This document shows positions 1 to 11,223 of a stretch of DNA of 64,000 nt, piece by piece. The stretch comes from Poa pratensis. Its lineage: Eukaryota > Streptophyta > Magnoliopsida > Poales > Poaceae. Location of the stretch: contig CAMZMU010000013.1 in assembly GCA_947311845.1 (NCBI GenBank), positions 2,331,198 to 2,395,197 on the forward strand. The letters run 5' to 3'. How positions within the stretch are numbered: position 1 is the first letter of the stretch; the number at the start of each line of letters is the position of its first letter. Under the pieces are notes generated by a model. That model searched no databases, was not told the DNA's origin, and saw nothing but the letters and a program-made list of their open reading frames with translations. The position numbers and the translations under genes are program-made.

Positions 1-1056
1 CATCTATGACTAATAATCCACCGCCGGGTTGTCATCCGAGTCCCCCGTTGGTATTAAGTTGCAAGCAACGGATAATTGCATTAAGTAAAGTGCGTAATGT
101 AAACAAACACATATGCCGTGGACATAGCATCGTTAGGTTATCCCTAGTGGCAACAGCACATCCACAACCTTAGAACTTTCTGTCACTGTCCCAGGTTAAA
201 CGGAGACATGAACCCACTATCTAGCATAAATACTCTCTCTTGGAGTTACAAGCATCTACTTGGCCAAAGCATCTACGAGTAACGGAAAGCATGCAAGATC
301 TTAAATAACATATAAGATAGATTGATAATCAACTTGACATAATATTCAATATTCATCGGATCCCAGCAAACACAACATGTAGCATTACAATAATATGATC
401 TTGATCATGTAGGGCAGCTCACAAGATCTAAACATGATGGCACAAAGTGGAGAGACAACCATCTAGCTACTGCTATGGACCCGTAGTCCAAGGATGAACT
501 ACTCACGCATCACTCCGGAGGCAGGCATGGCGATGTAGAAGCCTCCGGTGACGATTCCCCTCTCCGGCAGGGTGCCGGGAAGAGGTTCTGAACCCTCCCG
601 AGCTAGGGTTGACGACGGCGGCGTCTCTGGATCTTTTCGTGGATATTTGCTCAGGTACTTAGGGTTTTCGCGTCGGGGGGAATAAGTAGGCGAAAGGGCG
701 GCGGCTGCGGACCCCCGAGGGGCCCACACCACCCTAGGGCGCGGCAGAAGGGGGCCCGCGCCCTAGGTGCGTGTGGCCTCCTGGTGGCCCTCCTCTGCTG
801 CTCCTTCGCTCCGTCAGGCGTGTTCTGGAAAAATAGGCACCCCCGTGTAGTTTCGTCCAATTCCGAGAATATTTCCAGACTAGCTTTTCTGGAATACAAA
901 AACAGCAGAAAACAGGAACTGGCACTTCGGCATCTTGTTAATAGGTTAGTCCCAAAAAATGTATAAAAGTGATATAAAGTAGATGCAAAACATGTAGCAA
1001 TTGGTATAAAACAAGCATGGAACATCAAAAATTATAGATACGTTTGAGACGTATCA
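1..1056 (-). repeat. LTR-type repeat, end of a high-copy pooid element, cut by the window edge
   Basis: Read on the minus strand this begins TGATACGTCTC and contains the short inverted repeat GATACGT/ACGTATC (1037-1055). The plus-strand end is therefore ...CA at 1056, as expected for an LTR edge. A/T-rich stretches alternate with a GC-rich block at 520-830. No protein domain was recognised; open frames here have no family signature. The organisation resembles a very abundant pooid LTR family, but I cannot name it with certainty. The other end lies outside the window. Confidence 0.55.
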
Positions 1057-1069
1057 TGGAGTCATAAAC

Positions 1070-4000
1070 TGTAACAGCCCAAAGTTGTGAACCTCAAAAA
1101 CCTGAGTAAAATTTTCACTTTTGCATCCCTCATGCATCATGGCATCCATATTGAATTGCTAAACAAATTAAACAAATGGTTTGGCACCATTTAAACACAA
1201 ATGCCAAACTTGCTCTACAAACTTCACAACAATGAAAGCATTCAACTTGCAAAATACAAATCCTTGTCATCTTATATTTGTTAAGGAAGTTCCTAGAGCT
1301 CAAAACAATATTTTTCACTTGCTCTAAAAATACCAAAGGCAACATTTTGAAGTTAGCAAAAATGCCTTAAGCGAACTCTATGAACAAATGTTGCTGAGAA
1401 CATTTTATTCGACAACCCCAATTTTTGTGGTGCTTCCATATGCTGCTGGGAGACTACATGAATTTTCTTATATTTTTCTAAATTGTTTAAGGGCCCAAAT
1501 AAAATCATTTGATTTGCTGCTGGAATTTTAAAAAAGAAACAGAGGGACCAATCTGTGATGGAGAAGAAACAGCCAGGGGCTTCCTTGCAACACTGTCTTC
1601 TTCGTCGCTGTAGCGACCGAGCGTGACGCTCGAGCCACTCCCGCTCGTCGCCGTGGACCGCACCCAGGCGCCCCGTGCCCGCCTGCCGCGCCATGAGGAG
1701 AAGAGGAGGTCCCCACGACGCGCTGCTCCCCATTCCTCCTCGCCTGCTCCTCTGTTCCCTCTCCTTTTCTCTCTTCCCCGCGAGCGCGCGTAGCCGCCAT
1801 GGCCGCCGTGCTCGTCCCCGCCGTCTGAGTAGTCCCCACGCAAATCGAAGCTTACCACTAGCTCCGCCGCGTCGCCAGCTCCCCCTCCGCCAGAGGAATC
1901 GAACCAGGACGCTCAAAATCGGCCTCGCCGAACTCATCTTCCTCGCTGCCGCCCGAAGCTCCGCCGGACATTTTCCTCGCCGTCGCTGCATCCTCGGCCT
2001 CGACGTCGCTCCATCGACTTGAGGGTGAGCTCCCCGTGCCGTGGTACCCTTCCCCTCTACTCTCTCGCCGTAGCCCCGCCGTGGTCACGCCGTAGTTCGT
2101 CGCCGATGTTTCTGTCGCCGTAGCGCGCGACCGGCCGCGAGACCAGCCTGGACCGGGCTGTGGGCTGTTCTTCTCTGGCCCATAGCCGGCCTCTGAGCCA
2201 GCACAAACCGCCTGAGGGCCGTTTCTCTCGGCCGCCCAGCCGGCCTTTCAGCCGGTCCAGACCGGGCAGAAGGCCGGTTGCCTCTGTTAGCAGGCCGGCC
2301 TGCAAACCGGCCCAGACCGGGCTGGAGGCCGGTTTGATTGTTTTTTTCTCGCGGTTTCTTTTTCATTTCCTCCCCCTTTTGCGCATGTTTCCCGTTCCTC
2401 CCTCGCGCAATTAGAGACATTGACTCCGATGATTCGACTGCTTCATCCCTCTCTCCCGAATACGAGTAATTAATTTCTATAGTTGTTGAAAATAAATTAA
2501 TGAAAATCATAAATTTAAAAGAGGAAATTAATAAAAGTGATAACTTTTTATCGGGACCTCCGAAAAATGTGTTCTTTATAGCATCATGTTCATGCATTTT
2601 TACATGATCTATAGCACAGGAAAACATTAAAACAAAGAAGGAGCTTTATTTCTCTCTTGTTGAATAATTATCTCTGCAACCCATGTAAATTGGTAGAACT
2701 TGTTATAATAATTTCAGTGCATTAAAAATGTCATGCCATCATGTGTTTGTGCATTGCATTTTGTTAAAGCCTGTGTGGTGATTGATTGCTCTTCCGTTGT
2801 TATGCTTCAATAGATCAAGTAGCCGTGGTTACACCGCAATACCCCGAAGATCCGTACTACCAGCACGTTGAGCAAGGCAAGCGTAATCCCCCCTCTGAGC
2901 ATGTCTTATCCTATTTTCCGCAAATATTTTCTCCACTATAATATTGCATACGGTTCCAAATGTCAATTTTATCGGATTAGAGTATCCTATAGTTGCATTA
3001 AGTTTCCGATGCCAATTACCTATTTTCCCTCCTAATATCCATAGGATTGTATTGTTGGCCTGAAATATTTAGCTATGCAATGTTGATGCTTAGCCATGCT
3101 TAGTTAAATGCTTAGCCGTCCGATGGATATTTCATGTTGGAAGCAGGTGTGAAATGTTCGGATGATGGTGGAGAAATTGTGGTGACAGGTAATAAAATGC
3201 TTAAAGGTGGGGATGAGAGGCCACTTTGGTATGGTGGTGTTTTGTCTCACTCTCGCCGCCTAGGTGCGAGTTCTTTACCTCTTGAACCAAGAATGAGCGC
3301 GTTTCCTTTCGGTGGGGTATATGGAGCCCTCGTCGACCAACTAACTTGGGCGGGACTAGCCAGGGTCCTCTAGTTTGAGCTTCCATTTGCGCGTGCGTTG
3401 AGATGGTGGCTAAGACTGAGATGAGGATGGTGGTGTTTAGGAAAATGAGTGGCCACGGGAGGGTGTTGGAGGCACTGAACCTGTCCCGTCCTCACTGATG
3501 ATCCTGGGTTAGTCTTTAACAAGGTAAAGGTTGTAACCGTTCCCACTCAGCCGGCAATGAGCCGGGCGGTACCGAAGGTAAACACAGTGCACCCCTGCAG
3601 GGTTAAATCTTTTCGAAAAGCCGTGTCCACGGTTACGGACAACTTGGGAAAGGACGATAAGACCATAGAATAACTTTAACGGAATGATTAAAAACTGGGT
3701 ACTAAAGGTACCACTCATGAATGCAAGGTTGACTTCCTCGAGGGTGATTCGGGGAGGTGCCTTTGTAGAACAGGTACAGGGGTTGATGAAGGTCGATGTT
3801 GAGATTTGTGATCAGAAGAAAAGAGTTACTTCTTACCCCTTTTGAAAATACTCTGAATAGTCGATGCCATTGAGTTATGTTTTCATAAATAAAATCAGCT
3901 TTATGCAAAACAGCCATAAAACCTTGAAAGTATCATCGAGCTAAAGCTCTATATATAATCTTGCGAGTTCGTCGAACTCAACGTCGTTTGCTTTGTTTCA

Positions 4001-4490
4001 GAGGAGGACTTCACCGACCTCGAAGGTGGGTTCTTTGTGGACGTCGACGAGTAGTCTGGGGTTCCTAGGTGGCAGCTTGGGACATCCCGGAACAGCTGGC
4101 GCTGGATGTTTATCTGTAGGCCTCTTAGGCCATAATTTGGTTCTTGTTGTTGAGAACAACTTAATTCGCTTCCGCATGTTGTAATGTTGGGTCCGTGACC
4201 TCTGGTTGTAATTTGCTATCTTTCTCTATTATAAGAGTTGAACTATAATGCTTTGTGTCGTAGAGTCTGTGATGTGCCAGTTGTTCCACAAGTCTTGATC
4301 TCTCTATTATACATTGAGGGTTGTGCCTGTGTTAAAGGCATCAATCGGGGTGTTGCGTTGCCGATGATCCATTCCGAGCAACGCCTGCCAAAGGTTTTGG
4401 CCGGGGATTGGTAAACCCGTAACCTCCGGTTGTATCGCTTAACCGGTGACACACGGCATCACTGTATAGCAGTCGGGTCGGGGCGCCACA
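1070..4490 (+). mobile_element. Solo LTR, Tekay-like Gypsy (about 3.4 kb)
   Basis: It starts TGTAACAGCCC and ends GGGCGCCACA, and is flanked by the perfect 5-bp target duplication TAAAC (1065-1069 and 4491-4495). There is no primer-binding site, gag or pol, so this is one LTR left by LTR-LTR recombination. Length and end sequences fit the Tekay/Del chromovirus lineage, whose LTRs exceed 3 kb. Inside, 2130-2335 carries short imperfect repeats around CCAGACCGGGC and AGGCCGGTT. ORFs within it are GC-rich chance frames. It sits in an intron of the CACTA gene on the other strand. Confidence 0.85.
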
Positions 4491-4525
4491 TAAACTATGA
4501 ACGGAACTCGAAAAATATGTCTTAC

Positions 4526-4724
4526 CCAAAACCCGGTGATCACGGCCTCAGCAGCTGTCTCGAAGCCCGGGACAGGGGCAACCTCATAGTGCACCCATTT
4601 ATAGGCCAACTTCGTCTCACCGTCGGGACCGGCGTCGTACAAGCCCGGCCAATAATTCCTAATAAGAGCTCCAAGCAAGCTCCCAGGAGTGCGAGGAATC
4701 TTAGGTGCTGGCCATGTCCATTTG
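4526..4724 (-). pseudogene. CACTA accessory protein exon (Ptta/En/Spm plant transposase-like)
   Basis: The minus-strand exon has a consensus acceptor (GTGCAG before 4724) and donor (GTAAGA from 4525). It encodes a tract with KWTWPAP, PRTPGSLLGALI, YWPGLY and the end ITGFW. This is the conserved block I recall from CACTA-borne proteins annotated as plant transposase Ptta/En/Spm (Transposase_24 type), probably a DNA-binding partner of the catalytic transposase. Its phase joins correctly to the upstream exon ending at 4815. The downstream intron has received the 3.4 kb solo LTR, and downstream exons are not in the window. Confidence 0.6.
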
Positions 4725-4814
4725 CTGCACAATAATCAAACATTAGTACATATGCCAAATTGTTATGAACACAATGAAATTACATGTTCAAAATTCCAAA
4801 ATTAGTACACTTAC

Positions 4815-5241
4815 TCAACGCCCATAGGAACAATGAGGGCTTTCGCCTCCTCGCTCGTAGGCTCCAGGGCCTCCTCGGGACTCCCGCTTCGCCACGCATC
4901 CGCGGCCGCTTCGGCGCCAACTCCCCCTCGTCCTCCTCCTCGTCCTCCACCTCGTCCTCCACCTCCACCTCGTGTCTAGACTCGGTCTCCGCCTCGTCCT
5001 CCACCTCGTGTCTAGACTGGGAAGCCACGTCGCCAGAAGCGGAGGGCAACTCCACCTCGTCCTCCGCCACGTCTACTCCACCTCGTCCTCCACCTCGTCC
5101 TACTCGCGCACCCTCGTCCACGGCGTAACGCGAGGTGGAAGGTCGTCCACTTCGTGTAACTCCAGGCTTCCGTACCGTCATCTTTTTAATCCTACTAAGC
5201 AGGGACGAGGAGTTTTCCTTGCCTTGGCTCATATTGTTCAA
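4815..5241 (-). pseudogene. CACTA accessory protein upstream exon, acidic and frameshifted
   Basis: From the ATG at 5241 the minus frame gives a basic N-terminus (SRIKKMTVRKPG), then a long Glu/Asp-rich low-complexity stretch with EVEDE repeats and a KRPRMR basic patch. The 3' end (EAKALIVPMGV) lies in a different frame, with the donor GTAAGTG from 4814. Splicing to the next exon at 4724 needs that second frame. At least one frameshift, about 4870-4900, therefore separates the acidic region from the splice junction, so the gene is probably dead here. The acidic compositional bias is typical of CACTA ORF1 proteins. Confidence 0.45.
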
Positions 5242-6527
5242 TCACCTGCACTGAGAAAGAGAAAACAAGTAAGCATAAAGACATAATAAAATGTAGACAG
5301 TAAGCATAAAGACGTAATGCAATGACGAGTTTACGACTTTACGCCTAAATCTACTAATTCTAACCCTACCACTACCACTAACATCTACTAACAGTACCAC
5401 TAACACTAAAAGTACCACTAACATCTACTAACAGTACCACTAACACTAAATCTACTAAAATCTCCTAACAGTACCACTAATTAACCCTAACTATGTAAAT
5501 AAATTTTGAGATTTCAGAAATTTTGAGATTAACCATGGCTAACTCGTCCGACATTTTGCAACTATGTAAATAAATTTTGAGATTTCAGTAATTTTAGCAT
5601 CATCAAATCTGAATTTTTTACAAGCATGTTAACCTAAACAGCACTTCAAAAGTTCACCACATCACACTGAAATTAATTTACAGCAGGGGAGGGGGTGGCA
5701 AATTTCAGTAGCAAACAACCACTTATATAACTACACATTTCAGTAGGGGACAGTTATAGCAGCAGCAACCAGGTAGTGTTACTTAGCAGATTTTCATAAG
5801 CAAACAATCAAACATTAATCTAACAAGAACAGAAGAAGAAATTTTATACTCACGCGCTCGCTGCTCTAGCCAGGGAGGGGGTGGCGAAGGAGACGGTGGT
5901 GACCTGGGCGGGTGGCGGCCGGAGAGGACGACGAGGGGCGGCCAGAGACGGGCAATGGCGGCCGGAGAAGGGCAATGGCGGCCTGAGACGGGGCAGCGGC
6001 GGCATGCGAGTGAGACGCGCGCGGGGTCGAGACGGTCGGGGGCGGGGCGTGGTGGTGGAGGGGGCGGCGGAGAGGGACAATGGTGGTGGAGGGGAGTGCG
6101 GCGGAGAGGGGCGTGGTGGTGGAGGGGACAGTGGAGAGGGGCCGGGCGGTGGAGAGGGGCGTGGTGGTGGAGGGGACGGCGGAGAGGGGGCGTGGTGGTG
6201 GAGGGGAGTGCGGCGGAGAGGGGCGGCGCCGACGTAGAGGGTGCGGCAGCGGCCGGCGAGGACGGACGGAGAGGGGGACGGCCGGAGAGGGGCGGGCGGC
6301 GGCCGGCGAGGACGGCGATGTGGATTTGGGGACGAGGACGGCGATGTGTGAGTGCGTGCGTGTGTGTGGTGGAGATGGGCCTGTGTTGGGGATAAGGGAG
6401 AGACCTATGCCGACGGTACAACCGTCGGCACAGGCGTAGTACTTTTTTTGTTTTATTAATCATTTTATTAATATTTTAGAACATTATAATTTATTTAATT
6501 ATAAATTTATAGACTTTTATTATAATA
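5242..6527. other. CACTA interior: AT-rich spacer, minisatellites, GC-rich block
   Basis: 5330-5470 is an irregular minisatellite of ACTAACATCTACTAACAGTACC units. About 5494-5585 contains two copies of a unit with GTAAATAAATTTTGAGATTTCAG. 5875-6340 is strongly GC-rich, with repeats of GGTGGAGGGGAGTGCGGCGG; open frames there are compositional. 6409-6431 is a CACTA subterminal-type hairpin, TGCCGACGG followed by CCGTCGGCA. No gene is supported. Confidence 0.5.
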
Positions 6528-9109
6528 CATATGGTACGGCACAACCTAGGTTTTGGTGGGGTTCCGACGCTCCGGGGCCCCGCTTCGGCGAAACCCTAGA
6601 TCCGCTGGAAAAACCCTAACGTTTCCGTGTACCCCCATAGACGTGCGTCGAAAGGGGGTAGCCCAGTGGACTTTTTTGCTTGGTTGTGTTAGGTTAGGCC
6701 ATAGGAACATGAGAAACCAAAGTCTACCCCAAATCGACACAAGATTCCATCCGGTTCGCCCGAAAGAGGAGTTTTCACCTCTAAGTGCAGAAACTCACTA
6801 GAGAGAAAGTGAAGCCGGTGAAGCCGGTCACACCTAGGAGTAGGATAATGCACATCTACAACACCCAAAACACTTGTATACATATGGTACGGCACAACCT
6901 AGGTTTTGGTGGGTTCCGACGCTCCGGGGCCCTGCTTCGGCGAAACCCTAGATCCGCTGGAAAAACCCTAACGTTTCCGTGTACCCCCATAGACGTGCGT
7001 CGAAAGGGGGTAGCCCAGTGGACTTTTTTGCTTGGTTGTGTTAGGTTAGGCCATAGGAACATGAGAAACCAAAGTCTACCCCAAAACGACACAAGATTCC
7101 ATCCGGTTCGCCCGAAAGGGGAGTTTTCACCTCTAAGTGCAGAAACTCAGTAGAGAGAAAGTGAAGCCGGTGAAGCCGGTCACACCTAGGAGTAGGATAA
7201 TGCACATCAACAACACCCAACACACTTGTATACATATGGTATGGCACAACCTAGGTTTTGGTGGGGTTCCGACGCTCCGGGGCCCCGCTTCGGCGAAACC
7301 CTAGATCCGCTGGAAAAACCCTAACGTTTCCGTGTACCCCCATAGACGTGCGTCGAAAGGCGGTAGCCCAGTGGACTTTTTTGCTTGGTTGTGTTAGGTT
7401 AGGCCGTAGGAACATGAGAAACCAAAGTCTACCCCAAAACGACACAAGATTCCATCCGGTTCGCCCGAAAGGGGAGTTTTCACCTCTAAGAGCAGAAACT
7501 CAGTAGAGAGAAAGTGAAGCCGGTGAAGCCGGTCACACCTAGGAGTAGGATAATGCACATATACAACACCCAGAACACTTTTATAAATATGGTACGGCAC
7601 AACCTAGGTTTTGGTGGGGTTCCGACGCTCCGGGGCCCCGCTTCGGCGAAACCCTAGATCCGCTGGAAAAACCCTAACGTTTCCGTGTACCCCCATAGAC
7701 GTGCGTCGAAAGGGGGTAGCCCAGTGGACTTTTTTGCTTGGTTGTGTTAGGTTAGGCCATAGGAACATGAGAAACCAAAGTCTACCCCAAATCGACACAA
7801 GATTCCATCCGGTTCGCCCGAAAGGGGAGTTTTCACCTCTAAGTGCAGAAACTCACTAGAGAGAAAGTGAAGTCGGTGAAGCCGGTCACACCTAGGAGTA
7901 GGATAATGCACATCTACAACACCCAACACACTTGTATACATATGGTATGGCACAACCTAGGTTTTGGTGGGGTTCCGACGCTCCGGGGCCCCGCTTCGGC
8001 GAAACCCTAGATCCGCTGGAAAAACCTTAACGTTTCCGTGTACCCCCATAGACGTGCGTCGAAAGGGGGTAGCCCAGTGGACTTTTTTGCTTGGTTGTGT
8101 TAGGTTAGGCCATAGGAACATGAGAAACCAAAGTCTACCCCAAAACGACACAAGATTCCATCCGGTTCGCCCGAAAGGGGAGTTTTCACCTCTAAGTGCA
8201 GAAACTCAGTAGAGAAAGTGAAGCCGGTGAAGCCGGTCACACCTAGGAGTAGGATAATGCACATCTACAACACCCAACACACTTGTATACATATGGTATG
8301 GCACAACCTAGGTTTTGGTGGGGTTCCGACGCTCCGGGGCCCCGCTTCGGCGAAACCCTAGATCCGCTGGAAAAACCCTAACGTTTCCGTGTACCCCCAT
8401 AAACGTGCGTCGAAAGGGGGTAGCCCAGTGGACTTTTTTGCTTGGTTGTGTTAGGTTAGGCCATAGGAACATGAGAAACCAAAGTCTACCCCAAATCGAC
8501 ACAAGATTCCATCCGGTTCGCCCGAAAGGGAGTTTTCACCTCTAAGTGCAGAAACTCAGTAGAGAGAAAGTGAAGCCGGTGAAGCCTGTCACACCTAGGA
8601 GTAGGATAATGCACATCTACAGCACCCAACACACTTGTATACATATGGTACGGCACAACCTAGGTTTTGGTGGGGTTCCGACGCTCCGGGGCCCCGCTTC
8701 GGCGAAACCCTAGATCCGCTGGAAAAACCCTAACGTTTCCGTGTACCCCCATAGACGTGCGTCGAAAGGGGGTAGCCCAGTGGACTTTTTTGCTTGGTTG
8801 TGTTAGGTTAGGCCATAGGAACATGAGAAACCAAAGTCTACCCCAAAACGACACAAGATTCCATCCGGTTCGCCCGAAAGGGGAGTTTTCACCTCTAAGT
8901 GCAGAAACTTAGTAGAGCGAAAGTGAAGCCGGTGAAGCCGGTCACACCTAGGAGTAGGATAATGCACATCTACAACACCCAACACACTTGTATACATATG
9001 GTATGGCACAACCTAGGTTTTGGTGGGGTTCCGACGCTCCGGGGCCCCGCTTCAGCGAAACCCTAGATCCGCTGGAAAAACCCTAACGTTTCCGTGTACC
9101 CCATAGACA
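6528..9109. repeat. 352-bp tandem repeat array (7 full units plus a partial unit)
   Basis: Unit starts, marked by CATATGGTAC or CATATGGTAT, are 6528, 6881, 7233, 7586 (AATATGG), 7939, 8290, 8642 and 8995, so units are 351-353 bp; the last stops near 9109. Units look about 97-99 percent identical by eye. Each has AAACCCTAG and AAACCCTAA 20 bp apart (6591 and 6611 in unit 1), a CGGGGCCCCG palindrome and a GAAGCCGGT doublet. Each unit gives the same short ORFs on both strands, which is expected of any tandem repeat and not evidence of coding. The array lies inside the CACTA element. Confidence 0.95.
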
Positions 9110-9432
9110 AGATTCGTGAAGTTATTTTATGTGGGTGGAGACCGCTATTCGGCGTAGCTATATAGATATAGAAATGAATAGAAACATATTAAACTCAATT
9201 GAGAGTAATACATAGATACATAGAAATGAAGATTAGGGTAAAAAAACATGATGACTATTTTCGGCGAAACTACATACATATAGCTATTCGGTGTATCTAT
9301 ATACATAAAAATGAATATTTTTTTAGACATATTAAACTTAATTTACAGAACATTAAAAATGAAGAAAATAGGACTTAACGGAAAAAAATGGACACGGATA
9401 CAGTGTGTAAAAGGTGAAAAAAATGGAACCTT
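9110..9432. repeat. AT-rich CACTA spacer with a diverged direct repeat
   Basis: Two imperfect copies of a segment with CTATTCGGCGTAGCTATATA...ATATTAAACT lie at about 9150-9200 and 9281-9342. No coding potential is supported. It separates the 352-bp array from the subterminal motif cluster. Confidence 0.45.
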
Positions 9433-9660
9433 TGCCGACGGTAAAACCGTCGGCACTGGTTTGCACAGGTGCGCGAGGTAAAAGAAAAAAAAGGGAACCT
9501 GTGCCGACGGTAAAATTGATGCCGATTCTATGCCGACGGGGATATCTATGCCGACGGCCAGGATCACGGGGTGCCCGCGTAGGAACCTGTGCCGACGGCC
9601 CCGATAAAAAACCATCGGCACATGTATTCCCCGTCGGCACAGGTGAGCTCTCCTGTAGTG
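9433..9660. promoter_or_regulatory. CACTA subterminal repeats and terminal inverted repeat
   Basis: TGCCGACGG or its complement (one variant CCATCGGCA) occurs near 9433, 9448, 9505, 9532, 9549, 9591, 9613 and 9631, some as head-to-head pairs with 5-6 bp loops. The outermost 10 bp form the CACTA-type TIR. In the En/Spm family such motifs are bound by the regulatory transposase; that role is inferred here from position and repetition. Confidence 0.8.
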
Positions 9661-9788
9661 TAGCTAGGATGTATAGTATTGATTAATTCATGAATTTTAT
9701 TGCTGGGTCGAAACAAAACGATAACCATACAAACTAATAATCAAGGTCGGCGTCATCAATGTTCAGGATGACATCGCGTTCGATGTCC
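9661..9788 (-). pseudogene. Duplicated 3' end of the Myb/SANT-like gene (128-bp direct repeat, left copy)
   Basis: These 128 bp match 11749-11876 with one mismatch seen. They include the last codons of the Myb/SANT-like gene, its stop and its downstream flank. The copy starts exactly at the CACTA terminus and ends where segment X material begins, so the coding part is truncated to about 19 codons. Confidence 0.85.
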
Positions 9789-9793
9789 GGCAG

Positions 9794-11223
9794 GGGTGGG
9801 TGGAGCTCGGGTTGTTGCCATGGCTAGGGTTTCTCGGCCCAGATCTCGGCCTGGTGGGCCCAATCTGGGTTTTACGGGGCCCGGCCGGTGCGTACGCTCT
9901 GAGCCTTTCTGCCGGAGTGACAACTGCAACCTTTCAAGGGATCGCTGGAAGAAAAGGAGGTCAAGGGTGAGAGCACGACTGGGAGCTTCTCGGCTGATCA
10001 GGACGATGGATCCCAAGCACAAATAGTAGGAATTATCATTGGCACCTTTCATGATTAACTTTAATTGTTCTAATACTTTTTTCCCGAACTGATTGTGTGG
10101 TCCCCACTGTACAATGGAAATAGATCTGCATATGTTAAATTCTAAGATCTAAAGGAGCACAAATTCAGCAGATGAAGGTCCTCAATGTCAAGACCATATC
10201 ACTGGTATTTCCTATCTACATGTATGACAAGGCGGAAGTGGGAGCGAGCCATCTTCTCTCTTCTGATGTGTATAGATAACTGGTAGAATTAAAACCGATG
10301 ATAGGGCCTCACGTGTCTATGTATATATGCAGCTAGGACCTCACATCTAAGTAGGATTAGGAGAAAAAACCTATTCTACCCAGACAAGAGCTGCACACCG
10401 GGTTTAATTCTAACAGATTGAAGGTCCTTGCCGCTCATTTCTACAGCTTGAGCCCACTCTAAAGGTGTCAGCTCACAGCCACACTGTGTTTCTAGTCTAC
10501 ACTGAGTCTCCTCTAATTTCATAAGATCATGCGAAAGTTATCGTCTCTTCAATTAGCTACAAGGATCTGTGCAAAATGTTTATGAAAATAGCTTCTCGGC
10601 CCACTGACTCTGATGAATTCTGCTATTGCGCAAGAGCAATTAGCACAAGATATGGAAAACAGTTTGAAAGCTAGAACTGATCTTGATTTGGCTAACTCCT
10701 CTACTTCAGAAGGTATGTAGTAAATTGCTAATTTGCCCAAAGTATTGTGAAACTAAGACTTACCTTTATCTTTAAAGTTGCAGGACTGAACATGAATGCT
10801 AGCAGAATTTCAAAACATAACGAGGGGCTCGTCAAACCAATAGGAATCAACGTCAAGGATAAGGCAGTCCGAGGATCAAGAAGACCCATTGGTGGCTCCG
10901 AGAAAGCAAAAACAAAGAAGAGGAAAATGTACACAGATGCTATTACGACTACAACCTCAATGCACCTCAACAATATAGAACTGTCTCGCTTGTTCCACAT
11001 AGGTGTATGAATTTTACTTGCATTCTATAATTTACAGTGGACTTTATGGCAAATAAAATGGTGCATATCAATTACAGTGCGACCCCTTCCTAAATGCTTC
11101 ATGCAGCCACCACTAGGTAATATCATCTCGATGTCAACCATACAATATAATAATGGTATGAGCATTCTACAGTGTCATGTTTATCATTTTGAAACATCTG
11201 TAACATTGAACTTGCATGCATGG
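9794..11223. repeat. Segment X, copy A (contiguous)
   Basis: This 1.43 kb stretch recurs at 16431-27973, where it is interrupted. Shared sequence starts at GGGTGGGTGGAGCTCGGG and ends at TGCATGCATGG in both copies. Copy A lacks about 1.04 kb present in copy B after GCAACCTT (16570-17611). No TIR or TSD is visible at its ends, so the duplication mechanism is unknown. It supplies the empty site for the large Helitron (near 10358) and for the LINE fragment (near 10012). Hand comparison suggests 1-2 percent divergence plus small indels. Confidence 0.8.
10792..11010 (+). CDS. Hypothetical 72-residue basic ORF in segment X, copy A
   Basis: The start ATG follows an acceptor-like TTGCAG (10778-10783), so this may be the terminal exon of a larger gene; the frame is also open upstream. 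The product is Lys/Arg-rich, with RRPIGGSEKAKTKKRK in the middle, and could be nuclear. The copy at 27541-27759 is intact and differs by three conservative changes in the part compared (N/K, D/E, R/K). The RPIG...K(A)K tract is faintly like NAM-associated or Myb-like transposon proteins, but I do not assign a family. It may be no more than a transposon-carried exon. Confidence 0.35.
   Translation: MNASRISKHNEGLVKPIGINVKDKAVRGSRRPIGGSEKAKTKKRKMYTDAITTTTSMHLNNIELSRLFHIGV

Larger units (their letters stand above)
4491..9660. mobile_element. CACTA transposon, right part with terminal inverted repeat
   Basis: The right end at 9651-9660 reads TCCTGTAGTG, so inward it starts CACTACAGGA as CACTA elements do. 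The next bases, TAG (9661-9663), are a possible 3-bp target duplication. The last 230 bp carry eight copies of a TGCCGACGG-type motif in both orientations, the subterminal repeats expected for transposase binding. The interior includes exons of an accessory protein on the minus strand, AT-rich spacer, a GC-rich minisatellite and a 352-bp tandem array. The left terminus is not in the window; the solo LTR and the 1-1056 repeat probably lie inside this element. No TNPD-type catalytic transposase was found. Confidence 0.75.

Noticed and set aside
1353..2627. Long GC-rich ORFs in the 3.4 kb LTR
   Set aside because: They overlap in several frames and sit wholly inside a solo LTR.
5881..6439. Glycine/arginine-rich protein gene
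   Set aside because: Frames are open on both strands because of a GGTGGAGGGG minisatellite; there is no start, splice or domain evidence.
6553..8912. Repeated 82-, 64- and 68-codon ORFs on both strands, a possible small-protein family
   Set aside because: They are the same frames recurring in each 352-bp unit, overlapping each other on opposite strands, with no start context or domain. Tandem repetition alone explains them.
6528..9109. CRISPR-like array
   Set aside because: The entire 352-bp unit is repeated with no unique spacers, in a plant transposon.
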